Shown here piece after piece: positions 36,574 through 45,697 of a DNA stretch of 64,000 nucleotides. This stretch comes from Aquanectria penicillioides (Eukaryota > Ascomycota > Sordariomycetes > Hypocreales > Nectriaceae), in assembly GCA_003415625.1 (NCBI GenBank), contig PYIU01000008.1, forward strand, positions 2,480,001-2,544,000, written 5' to 3'. Each line of letters opens with the position of its first letter. Positions within the stretch are counted from its first letter, which is position 1. The notes under the pieces were generated by a model. That model saw only the letters and a list, made by a program, of their open reading frames with translations, made no database searches and had not been told where the DNA came from. The position numbers and the translations under genes are program-made.

Positions 36574-36900
36574 TGCGGTGGAGTGGTTACCGCCCTGGTG
36601 ATGAGACACGACAAGATGCTCCCAGAACGTTGGATACCATCAACCTACTTCAACAGTGGGATCGAAGACAGAAATGCAGCTGAGCAGCTGGAAAATATCA
36701 TTTCGGAAAAGTAAGGCTGAGATTCCCCTCGGCGCTTATCCACGTGAACTGTGGACGCCTCAGCCCCAGCCTGACCACAGCCTGCTTCCCAATTGAGCCC
36801 TGGCATGCGGCTTTAATAAAAACCCAAGGCCACATCTGCGTCGAAATCCAATTTCTCGTAGTCGCGAACTCCCTTGACCTGTATCTCATTCATTGTGATC
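36574..36900. promoter_or_regulatory. Shared bidirectional promoter of NLR and PNP_UDP genes
   Basis: Only 327 bp separate the two divergent ATGs (36573 minus, 36901 plus), so core promoters must overlap and joint expression is likely. No conserved operator was identified. Confidence 0.6.
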
Positions 36901-38181
36901 ATGGCCTCTGCTCCTACAACTCGAGCCGACTTTGACATCGCCATAGTCTGTGCGCTGCCTCGTGAATACGATGCTGTTGTACTGACGTTTGACGAATTCT
37001 GGGACAATGATGGAGACAAGTATCGCAAAGCTCCTGGTGACGAGAACGAATACACAACCGGAAGGATTGGTGATTTCAACGTCGTCCTGGCCCTTCTACC
37101 CAACGTTGGAAAAGCCATCTCCGCTGGTGCAGCTGCGAATCTTCGGATGAGCTTCACTGGTGTGAAGCTCGTGCTCCTGACCGGAATCTGCGGGGGCATT
37201 CCTGCTTCGGTCAAAGATGAGGATATGCTGCGAGGAGACGTGATTATTAGCAAGTCTTTGGTCCAATATGACGATGGAAAATACAATGACGACGGGTTTG
37301 CCACGACCGAGCTGTTGGAGAAAAGTCTCGGCCGTCCACCAAAGAGCGTTCGCAACATAGTCGTTATGATTGAGACCGCGCGTAGGCGTGCACAACTCGA
37401 AACACAAGCGGCGAAATATTTGGAAGATATTCAGAATACCCCAGGAAGAAAAGGTCGCAAGAGCAACAAGTATAATTATCCTGGCGCAGCTACAGACAAG
37501 CTATTTCGCTCAGACTACCGGCATATCCATCGATCCCGGGAATGCGACAACTGCAGTCAGGTGTTCCCGGTTTTTTGTAATGAGGCCTCTTCACTGCCAT
37601 GCGATGAACTTGGTTGCGACAGAAAATACCTGGTGCAGAGGCAACGTCTCGACGACAACCTGGAACTCGAGCGCCATGGGAAGGCCCACGAAGCCCAGGC
37701 CCCTTTCATCTTTGTTGGGAGAGTTGGTTCAGCAGACACAGTAATGAAGTCTGCATTTGAGCGTGATAGAATTGTCAAGAAGTATGAGCTCCTGGCAATC
37801 GAGATGGAAGGGGCCGGTATTTGGGACGAACTTCCTTGCATTGTGGTCAAAGGTGTCTGCGACTACGCGGACGGCCACAAGGACAAGATATGGCAGGACT
37901 TTGCCGCGGCGACCGCCGCGTCTGTAACAAAAGCGTTGATTATGAGGTATACGAAGACGGAAAAACCAACGGGTGGAAGTTATTTTAGCGGATCAAATGA
38001 AAACGTGTCTGGCAAAGCCCAGGAAGACCACCAAATTGCGACAGGATCTCACGGCGGAGTAGTCTTCAATGGACCGATAAGTGGCAAGAATTTCATAGGA
38101 GGGATCACTACCACTGGAGGGTCCACGACCTTCACGTTTAACGAAGGGCAGGATGATGGGAGTTGGAAGAATGGCTGGTAG
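36901..38181 (+). CDS. PNP_UDP-domain protein with C-terminal amyloid-like motif (candidate NLR effector)
   Basis: Intronless, 426 residues. The nucleoside-phosphorylase fold starts DFDIAIVCALPREYDAV and continues with LTGICGGIPA, the fungal Cys-bearing insert (DELGCDRKYLVQRQRL), the ribose-binding EMEGAG and the base-binding Asp region GVCDYADGHKD. This is the PNP_UDP_1 domain common at the N-terminus of fungal NLRs, but here it is a free-standing protein. After a Gly/Ser/Asn-rich linker, residues 384-417 repeat the NLR N-terminal motif (14 of 34 identical, no gaps). By analogy with HET-S and SesB-type effectors, an activated NLR could template this tail into an amyloid and cluster the enzyme domain. 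The start at 36901 begins MASAPTTRADF. Enzyme family is firm; the effector role is inference. Confidence 0.9.
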   Translation: MASAPTTRADFDIAIVCALPREYDAVVLTFDEFWDNDGDKYRKAPGDENEYTTGRIGDFNVVLALLPNVGKAISAGAAANLRMSFTGVKLVLLTGICGGIPASVKDEDMLRGDVIISKSLVQYDDGKYNDDGFATTELLEKSLGRPPKSVRNIVVMIETARRRAQLETQAAKYLEDIQNTPGRKGRKSNKYNYPGAATDKLFRSDYRHIHRSRECDNCSQVFPVFCNEASSLPCDELGCDRKYLVQRQRLDDNLELERHGKAHEAQAPFIFVGRVGSADTVMKSAFERDRIVKKYELLAIEMEGAGIWDELPCIVVKGVCDYADGHKDKIWQDFAAATAASVTKALIMRYTKTEKPTGGSYFSGSNENVSGKAQEDHQIATGSHGGVVFNGPISGKNFIGGITTTGGSTTFTFNEGQDDGSWKNGW

Positions 38182-38240
38182 TGGTTAGAATAAACCCGTA
38201 AATTTATAGATTTTTTTTTTCATATACCTGAGAATCTTGT

Positions 38241-39627
38241 TTACAATTCATCTTTATTTCCAATCTTGTCACCGTCCTTGGCCTCCTTGCCCATCTTCTC
38301 CAGGCCCTTCATCACCATGCTTGTCAAGATCTCGTAAGTGACTTGCGCCGCTGCAAGGGCAGTCTCCTCTCCATTGCCGTCGTAGCTTGGGGAAACCTCG
38401 ACAATGTCGGCACCAACAAGATTCAGGCCGTCGATTCCTCTCAAAACACGAATCAGTTCCCTAGTCGACCAACCGCCTGGCTCGGGGGTGCCGGTGCCGG
38501 GGGCAAATGCTGGGTCCAGCACATCAATGTCAAGGCTCAAGTACACGGGGTCCTCAGTACCCATCGTCTTCATGATTTCTTGAGCCACGGCATTGGGGCC
38601 AAGGTCATCCATATCGTCTGCGGAAATGCGGACCCAGTTTTGAGCATCGTCTTCATCATAATCCGGGCTTGGGAACGTGAAACCCGCCAGTCGCGTTCGT
38701 AGGCCGGCATGCATTGACGGCTTGGATGACGAGTTTGCGATTAGACCCTCGTTTCCGGCTACCCAAAACATGCTGCCATGGTTGAAGTGCTGCTGGGTGC
38801 TCTCCCAAGCGGAGGGATATCTCTGCGGGTGCCAGGTGTCGAGGTGAGCATCGAAGTGGAGGACACGGATGGGCGCTCCGTGGATTTTCTTGAGCGCTCT
38901 CAGGGCCGGCAACGCAATGCTATGGTCGCCGCCTAGCGTAATCAACTTTGGCTTTGGGCTGAGCGTCGACAACCCAGGGCGCTCTCCGAGTTCGGTAAAG
39001 GCAGTTGTCATCTGTTCCAGTGCCAAAATGTTGTCCATTGGCGTGATGGGGATGTCACCGCAGTCGAGGATCCTAGCCCAGGAGTTGTAGGGGTTGATTC
39101 CGGCTCGTTGATTGAATCCGCGATAGGGCATCTGTCTAGCAGAAGCCGCTCTGATAGCACGAGGTCCAAAGCGAGCACCTGGGCGGTATGACACGGCCGT
39201 ATCGAACGGAGCGCCGAGGATGGCAATGTCAAAGAGCTCGCTGGGAGTTGTGAGGCATCTTACATGTTTCTGGTGAGCAAAGGTTGAGATGCCACTAAAG
39301 GCCCACTGTGATCACTTGGTCAGTACTCAACAAAAGTCTCAGGTTACGAACATGGGCAAGGATTGCGATTCTGGTGTTGGTCTGCTGGTGCATTGAGGCA
39401 GGACGGCACCAGGTGGCCCATTTTTGCAGCACCAAGGAAGACAGGGAGGCCACAAAAGAAAAGAAAGCCAGAAGAACTTCACTCACATCAGTCCCCCATT
39501 TGTGCTCTAGCGCGTCGAGTTCTTCTCGAGTCCATTCCCTTGTATCAGCGTGGTGGCTGCACCCGTTGACGCCAACAGCAAGGTGCAGCTGAAGCACGGG
39601 AAGGCAAAGCCACGAACTGAACTTCAT
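38241..39627 (-). CDS. Agmatinase/guanidinobutyrase-type ureohydrolase, secretory, C-terminal KDEL
   Basis: Two exons (39627-39487 and 39305-38241; 181-nt intron) give 401 residues. The arginase/agmatinase core is complete: SYRPGARFGPRAIR, GGDHSIALP, HFDAHLDTW and SLDIDVLDPAFAPGTGTPEPGG, which hold the His/Asp ligands of the two Mn ions. The GTGTPEPGG and SYRPG elements point to agmatinase or a related guanidino-acid hydrolase (releasing urea) rather than arginase. The first exon encodes a signal peptide (MKFSSWLCLPVLQLHLAVGV) and the protein ends in GNKDEL, a plausible ER-retrieval signal, so the enzyme may act in the ER lumen or secretory route. It is divergent from the threonine aldolase gene. 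Confidence 0.9.
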
Positions 39628-40350
39628 CGCGAAGTTGATCTGGTCAGGATGAGAATGTTATTGTTTGAAACACAACTTCCCTAGCAGACAACCCAAACCT
39701 TCGCTTACATCTTGTAAGGAAGAGGCACCATCATAGTCTTATACAGTGCTACAAGCATATCTTCCGGGCCCGGGTCGTTATCTTGAGGAGATTCGGCGCC
39801 CGCAGGCCAATCCGCAGGAAGCAATCGGGATTGCATGTCGGCGACAAAAAGTTCCACAGCTGCGATGGCTGATCTCCTGCGGACTCTAATTCCCTGATTC
39901 CAACACCATCAGAGATAAACCGCTGCTTAAGGGTCGACTTGATGCTTATCTCCGCTCGCGGACGCAATCAACTGCCCCTCTTTGTGCCATTTGTGATGGG
40001 CGCGCCTTTTCATGGGGGTTAGCGTGAGACGCAGCGAATACCGACACGAGGCGTCTCGGAGTCTCTTGCCAAACTCTTGCCAGCGGGTGTCAGAATCGGG
40101 AATCATTGCTGCATTCTGTGCTGCATGGCAACACGAAAGCCCCACAATCTTCGGTCATCGGAGGCTGCAGCGTCGCAAAGGATGGGGCCTGATGCAGCGC
40201 CTTATGCAAAGATTCAACATCTGCCTGGCGTGTTCGGAATTCGAACGGCATCGACACATTTGGAACACGATACAACAATCGGATATTAGAGGCTCCTATC
40301 TCTATGCAAAAGCAATATGCGCCTGTGGCATGCCTAATTCCTCCAGAGCC
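39628..40350. other. Divergent promoter region, ureohydrolase and threonine aldolase
   Basis: No separate gene supported. The open frame of the aldolase extends upstream of 40351 through sequence without aldolase homology and is treated as 5' leader. Confidence 0.45.
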
Positions 40351-41424
40351 ATGGATCATCAAAGTGGACAAGCGTTGAGTATGAATTTTGGCTCAGACAA
40401 TTACGCCGGAGCGCATCCAGTCATTACGGCCAACCTGGCCAAACACGCGGCGGGTTACGCTACTCCATACGGCACATCAGATCTCGACCTTGCTGTGCAA
40501 CATCGCTTTGGCGAAATATTTGAGCGCCATGTCTCGATATTCTACGTCGCGACTGGAACCGCATCAAACTCTCTGGCGCTTGCGTCAATGGGGAAGCCTG
40601 GCGGAATAGTCCTCGCGCATCGCGAAGCCCATGTCATTGTCGACGAATGCGGCGCACCTGAGTATCTATCAAATCAGCTGCGCATCGTGCCAGTAGATGG
40701 CCATGACGGAAAGATGGACTTGACTGAGCTGCGTTGTCAAGCAGATCGGATTTCTAGCCTCGACGTGCATGGTGGCCGACTTGCCGCAATCTCAATCACC
40801 CAACCGACAGAAAGCGGCACGGTCTACTCGTTGGATGAGCTGGAGAGCATCTCGGCTGTCGCGAAAGAATACGACGTCCCTCTTCATATGGACGGAGCAC
40901 GGTTTGCCAACGGCCTTGCTTCCTTGGATTGCAGTCCCGCGGAGATGACATGGAGGAGAGGCGTCGACATTCTCTCGTTTGGTGGGACAAAGAATGGCTG
41001 CTGGTGCGCTGAAGCCGTTGTCTTATTCAACACCGAGAAGGCCCACGAGTTCTCTTTCATTCAGAAACGCGCCGCACAGCTCTTCTCCAAGTCGCGGTTT
41101 GTTTCCGCGCAATTTGAAGCCTATCTAAACGACGGACTTTGGCTGGAACTTGCTTCGCATTCGAATGCCATGGCGGCAGAGTTGGCAGAGTTATTCAGTC
41201 GTTCGTTCTCGTCTCGACTACTCAGAAAGCCCCAAACGAACGAGGTGTTTGTGATATTGGAGAGACACATAGTTGCTATGCTCCAGTCAGAAGGTGTGGT
41301 GCTTTCAGAATGGCCAGTGACACCGGGCACTGAGATGAGGAGCGATGAGCAACTTTGCCGCTTTGTTACCAGCTTCGCGACGACGGCAGAAGAAATCAGT
41401 CGCTTCGGGAACTTAATAATCTAG
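40351..41424 (+). CDS. Low-specificity L-threonine aldolase-type PLP enzyme
   Basis: Single exon, 357 residues from MDHQSGQALS; an alternative start is the next Met at 40381 (MNFGSDNYAGAHP). Fold-type I beta-eliminating lyase features: SDNYAGAHPVI near the start, YGTSDLDLAVQHRFGEIFE, FYVATGTASNSLAL for cofactor phosphate, the pyridine Asp in LHMDGARFANGLA (D181) and the Schiff-base Lys in FGGTKNGCWCAEAVV (K214). These match LtaE/Gly1-type enzymes that split threonine or allo-threonine into glycine and acetaldehyde, or related beta-hydroxy amino acids. The upstream in-frame extension to 40012 is unlikely to be translated. Cytosolic, intact. Confidence 0.9.
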   Translation: MDHQSGQALSMNFGSDNYAGAHPVITANLAKHAAGYATPYGTSDLDLAVQHRFGEIFERHVSIFYVATGTASNSLALASMGKPGGIVLAHREAHVIVDECGAPEYLSNQLRIVPVDGHDGKMDLTELRCQADRISSLDVHGGRLAAISITQPTESGTVYSLDELESISAVAKEYDVPLHMDGARFANGLASLDCSPAEMTWRRGVDILSFGGTKNGCWCAEAVVLFNTEKAHEFSFIQKRAAQLFSKSRFVSAQFEAYLNDGLWLELASHSNAMAAELAELFSRSFSSRLLRKPQTNEVFVILERHIVAMLQSEGVVLSEWPVTPGTEMRSDEQLCRFVTSFATTAEEISRFGNLII

Positions 41425-42580
41425 AACTTGAGACTTGGGAGATAAAATGGAAGAGCTTAGTATGGGGAGCTATAATATTTTAGAATAATATGGATGTTGG
41501 AGTGCTTCACTCGCTATGCGGGAGCATATGCAAGATTGCCTCATTATTCCTGTTTGACTCGTTTGATATGTACAGTACAATGAAATATTGCCGATTCGTA
41601 CGAATATCGTCCCGGATTGATACCCTAACGACAACCCCTAGTATTATGTGAAATGTTACATAGAGGCTCGCATTTGAATGGGGAAAGAACCTGCAAACCA
41701 ACACCTCAATTGGACGCTTGCCCGATTTCCATGACTATTGTCGCATGTACTTATGATTGAAATGCAGATCACCCAACTTCCTTCTTCGACAAGCCTGAAA
41801 AAGTACCCCTACGGTACACGATAGGAGTGATGGAGCATCCACCAATGACTTCTAAACATATGGTAATCTTGATCTTGGTCATTTTCACCAACGAATTATT
41901 CTATCCAACGGAGGCTAGACCTACGGCGCGACCCTTAACCCGCCCTGTCGGTCGACCATGAAGATTTCCCCTCATGCCCAAACTCGAACTCAATGTGAAC
42001 AGAAGAGAACTTCCTCGCTACAGGTTGAGATTACGTTACAGAAAAGAGGGTTGCTCAAGTCCCCTAGTTTGCCTCACTTTCTGCCGATGCACCAAGAAGA
42101 TTCAGACCTAACTGAACGATAGAATGGATTCTCATAGGAATGCCTTCCCGTTGGACGGTCAGATTGCAGTGCAGAGAAGAGCGCAAGACTTCCTTTACCA
42201 CACGCCAACAGTATCAGGACGTAGATGAGTTGGAGGAATCTCTACGCTAGTGCAGAGAGTCTGCGTATCAATAGAATTCGGATTTAATAATTGACACAGA
42301 TACTGATTTGCTTGAGGGAAACCACCCGCTGAAGGCTAAGATTGCAGTGCACAGACCCTTGTCAGGATGCGACCTGAAGTTCCTTGGACAAAAGGCTCAG
42401 ATAGTGCAAGTGCAATCTTGCCTCGCTTATTCATTGTTGCAGTCTGGAAGTGGAAGCCTTCGGACGCTTGGTTTTCTTTCTTTCACTCTCCGAACCAATA
42501 ATAAACCTTGCCTTCATGACATAGAGCGGTAGATTTGCTTTGGGTGAAGCTATGGGCTAAAGTCTAAGACTGCAGTATAA
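41425..42580. other. Intergenic region
   Basis: No supported gene on either strand. The words AGATTGCAGTG or similar occur at about 42160, 42340 and 42570, perhaps relics of a repeat, but too short to call. Confidence 0.35.
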
Positions 42581-43333
42581 TCATGCGCACAAAGGACAAG
42601 ATATCGGGTTGAGATTTCTTGAAATTAAAATCTCTACTCGTGTAAACATGCCCACGTGCGATATGCCTTCTTCGACCCATTTTCCCAGTTTCTCATCCAC
42701 TTGGAATCCATTCCTTTCCCACATGTTCACCACTGACTCCTGAGCGTGACAGCAGACCAACCCCTTCCACTGAGGCGGTTCGCCAGCTTCTGGCGACTTG
42801 GGACTGGCGAAGCTGAAGAAATTTGGATTATCCTGCAGCCACACTTTTGCCGTCGCCCAGAGCTGCCCTGCAATTCGGCGGCCACGGTATGCGGGAACAA
42901 CCCCAAGCCGCCCAACTTTGAGGTAAAGCTCCGTTCCGTCATGGAAGGTTGTGGTGCGATCAACAAGACAGGTGCTAGTAGAGGCATCGCGGTCATTTTG
43001 AGTAGGAATGGTCCCATCTTCGTTTTGTAAAACACCGTCTACGTAGCGGCCCCCATTCTTGGGGTGTATTGGGTGAGGGAACGGGACGAGACGCATTGTT
43101 CCGACTGGCTGGTTGTTCAGATAGGCAACGAAATGCACGCTTCGGGTATCATCAGGATCGTGCTCGAATTCAAGCGGAACTCCTTGCTCTTTTACAAATA
43201 CTGCCTCGCGAACTGCGGCAGCATCAATAAAGACTTGAGGAATAGTGGGTGATTGCTGGTCATGTGGCTTCTCCCGGTTATATCCATCGAGGTTAGTGGG
43301 CTCGAGAATAGAGATCGTTGCCGTGGACATCAT
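42581..43333 (-). CDS. GNAT-family N-acetyltransferase
   Basis: Single exon, 250 residues from MMSTATISILEP. The GNAT fold is visible: AAAVREAVFVKEQGVPLEFEHDPDD (helix 1/2 and strand 1), VHFVAYLNNQPVGTMRLVPFP (strands 2-3), the acetyl-CoA pyrophosphate loop in LKVGRLGVVPAYRGRRIAGQLWATAKVW (motif A), and LVCCHAQESVVNMWERNGFQ (motif B). The opening RxxVFVxEQGVPxExExDxxD is typical of a YjcF-like fungal/bacterial subgroup whose substrates are mostly unknown. The frame extends upstream to 43354 only without ATG. Upstream exons are possible but not shown. Confidence 0.88.
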   Translation of the reverse strand: MMSTATISILEPTNLDGYNREKPHDQQSPTIPQVFIDAAAVREAVFVKEQGVPLEFEHDPDDTRSVHFVAYLNNQPVGTMRLVPFPHPIHPKNGGRYVDGVLQNEDGTIPTQNDRDASTSTCLVDRTTTFHDGTELYLKVGRLGVVPAYRGRRIAGQLWATAKVWLQDNPNFFSFASPKSPEAGEPPQWKGLVCCHAQESVVNMWERNGFQVDEKLGKWVEEGISHVGMFTRVEILISRNLNPISCPLCA

Positions 43334-44458
43334 AGCTAGGCCAAGAAAATTCAAGCTGCTGATTGCCCAAGTGATGATAAAAAAGTACTGCCGTGTCTAG
43401 ACATACTCTGTGGTCGGTTTTGATAGGTATAGCGGATGAGGCGGGTCGGGATAAATAGGCATGAACAGGGACTTCACACACTCGACTCCGTGCTCAACGC
43501 GATAGTGCTTCTCGGAAGCTCCGGGCTCTAATCTCCAATCAAAATGCATGAGGATACAGACCGTGGAATAACTGCACAAGCGGAGCCGTGAAATGGCCTA
43601 CTTCCACACACTGCCATCCTTCACATGATGGAATGTATCTGGAGCTGTGAGAAGGAGACCGCGAGCTGAGAAGCTTGACTGCATATGGTCCAGTCGACAG
43701 TTGTTAGTGCGGTGGATGGACACCAAATGCTTCGCCCCCACACCCAAAACAACCTCACCAAAAACAGAGTCAGACTATGAGCAGGCAAGAGACTCCGAGC
43801 CCCACACACAGCTCGGTCCAATCCCGCCCACATTCAACACTTCCAAGCCGCCTATAACAGTTTGCAATGTGACGTGGTTTGTAATGAAATACGCACTAAG
43901 CCCAAGTTTCGGATGTGGATATGTGCTATCAAACGCAGATGCAGTTTGCACGGAAGTGGGCTATATCAAAAGACGACACGACACACCTCTAGGCACAACT
44001 AGTCAATCCACCAGCTATTACGTACAATTTTCAAGTCACTTGAACAATGCTAGTAATAAAGTGGAACTCGTACCCAATTGTAGGCAAGATTCTCCGAGGT
44101 GTCGGCAATACGTGTCAAATATCTTCACGATTGCCCCAATGGCGACGAAATAATAGTGGCCGTCCTCAACCCACAATGCCATGAGACTTCATTAACTGCA
44201 CGATGTGCAACAACAAAAAAGGCAGAGATGGAATCCATCCATGCTATTGACGGTCCATTGCGGTCAAGTCCGGCGCATCAGTATCCGAGCAATGCGAATC
44301 AGTGCCTTGTAGACCTTGATATCCTGTCTTACTCTTAACCGTGGCACAGGTAGACCTTTTGGTGTAGCAGTTAAGGGTTACCTCCAATTTTCCGTATCAC
44401 CGAGCCACAACGCGTTCAGACCTGTCAACAAGTTGCAACCCTTCTACTTGCTTCAACC
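43334..44458. other. Intergenic region
   Basis: Contains the GNAT and arrestin-like promoters. A 61-codon minus-strand frame (43579-43397) and a 169-codon plus-strand frame (43647-44153) have no recognisable features and are not called. Confidence 0.4.
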
Positions 44459-45652
44459 ATGGCTCACTCGGAAATTCCAACGTTGAAACGATTGTTTTCG
44501 AAATCCCAGCCTTCTGCTGGGTTGCCTAGTAGCCCGAAACCGGCGATTGGTCTTCTCTGGAAAATTGAAACGCCCTCGATTACTTTATATGATGGAGGAG
44601 ACGGAAGTACGGGATCTCTGTTCTCGGGCCTCCTATTCGTCCAGGTGGATGAGGACATCGCTGGACTAAATAACCTAAACGCATCACTTTCTATACGAAT
44701 AATTGGACCCCGCGTCCGTCAATTCCGCACTGGTCCTTGCCTCGACTGCCAGACACAAACGATCAAGATAAAGGAGTGGACCTTTTTTAGCAGTTCGATA
44801 GCTCTTCCCAAGGGAACTCATCAATTCCCATTTTCGACAATGATACCGGGACATTATCCATCAACAGTCAATACCTCAGCCCTTTCCATCTCTTACGATC
44901 TCAAGGCTACCGCGAACATTGGCAAGGCTGAGAAAGCCACCACAGGCAGCGACATGATCGATGCTTTAATCGTAACAAGAGCATCACCAAGCCCTAGCAT
45001 CCCATGTAACATCAGTGCGGAGTTGAAGCCCATCAACGCCAAGATAATCGTCATTTGCGATAGATTTATCAAACCTTCAGGGACAAATAAAATCGCAATA
45101 CATCTTGAGAATCTTTTGAGTCACAGTATAGACTCTCTCAGACTTGAATTCTGGCAACTTAAGAAGGTCACATGGAAGTTCGAGGAAATAGTCATGTACG
45201 ATAAGCACGTTTGCCCTCGCCATCTTACGACGATCGACGCCGCAAACGATCCAACGACAAATATTAGTGTTTTAGCCAAGGGAGTCCTGCAAAAAGGATG
45301 GGAAACCAGGGGAATAAGCGGCGATGGCACCACTGACTTGGAATTCAGTTACGCCATCAGTCAGTCTGGACTCGCCAATCGTGAGGGCACATATGCTTTC
45401 GATGTAGATGATTTTCATGGGGTTAAAGTCAAGCATTCACTTGAAATTGAGCTATTTATCTGCAAGGAGACTGCTCCGAGGAACAGACCGCAAGCGGTAG
45501 CCCCATCCTCAACGGGCCACTACTATCGCCTTCAGCTTGATGTAAAGCTGATGAACCAAGCTGGTAAATGCGTGGGCTGGGATGAAGAAGTTCCTCCAAT
45601 ATACGAAGCTGCGACTTCAAAGCCGCCGGAGTACTCCTTAAATTGCACTTAA
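44459..45652 (+). CDS. Arrestin-like adaptor with two PPxY motifs
   Basis: Single exon, 397 residues. The N-terminal half has the beta-sandwich pattern of arrestin-N domains (LFSGLLFVQVDEDIAGLNNLNASLSIRIIG, and HQFPFSTMIPGHYPSTV, a block common in fungal arrestin-like proteins). The second half (ISAELKPINAKIIVICDRFI...) fits arrestin-C. The tail carries PPIY (379-382) and PPEY (389-392), the WW-binding motifs by which alpha-arrestins recruit a Rsp5-type ubiquitin ligase to plasma-membrane transporters for endocytosis. The start at 44459 lies in CAACCATGG, a good context. Convergent with the Zn2Cys6 gene, 45 bp apart. Intact; the specific cargo is unknown. Confidence 0.82.
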   Translation: MAHSEIPTLKRLFSKSQPSAGLPSSPKPAIGLLWKIETPSITLYDGGDGSTGSLFSGLLFVQVDEDIAGLNNLNASLSIRIIGPRVRQFRTGPCLDCQTQTIKIKEWTFFSSSIALPKGTHQFPFSTMIPGHYPSTVNTSALSISYDLKATANIGKAEKATTGSDMIDALIVTRASPSPSIPCNISAELKPINAKIIVICDRFIKPSGTNKIAIHLENLLSHSIDSLRLEFWQLKKVTWKFEEIVMYDKHVCPRHLTTIDAANDPTTNISVLAKGVLQKGWETRGISGDGTTDLEFSYAISQSGLANREGTYAFDVDDFHGVKVKHSLEIELFICKETAPRNRPQAVAPSSTGHYYRLQLDVKLMNQAGKCVGWDEEVPPIYEAATSKPPEYSLNCT

Positions 45653-45697
45653 TTGGTCATCAAAGTCATGTATCTGAGGATGAAAAACAACTAACCA

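Noticed and set aside
43647..44153. 169-codon plus-strand frame
   Set aside because: No domain, biased composition or homology recognised, and no splice support.
44341..44400. A tRNA-like GTGTAGCAGTTAAGGG stretch
   Set aside because: The D-arm-like word is present but I could not fold acceptor, anticodon and T arms around it.
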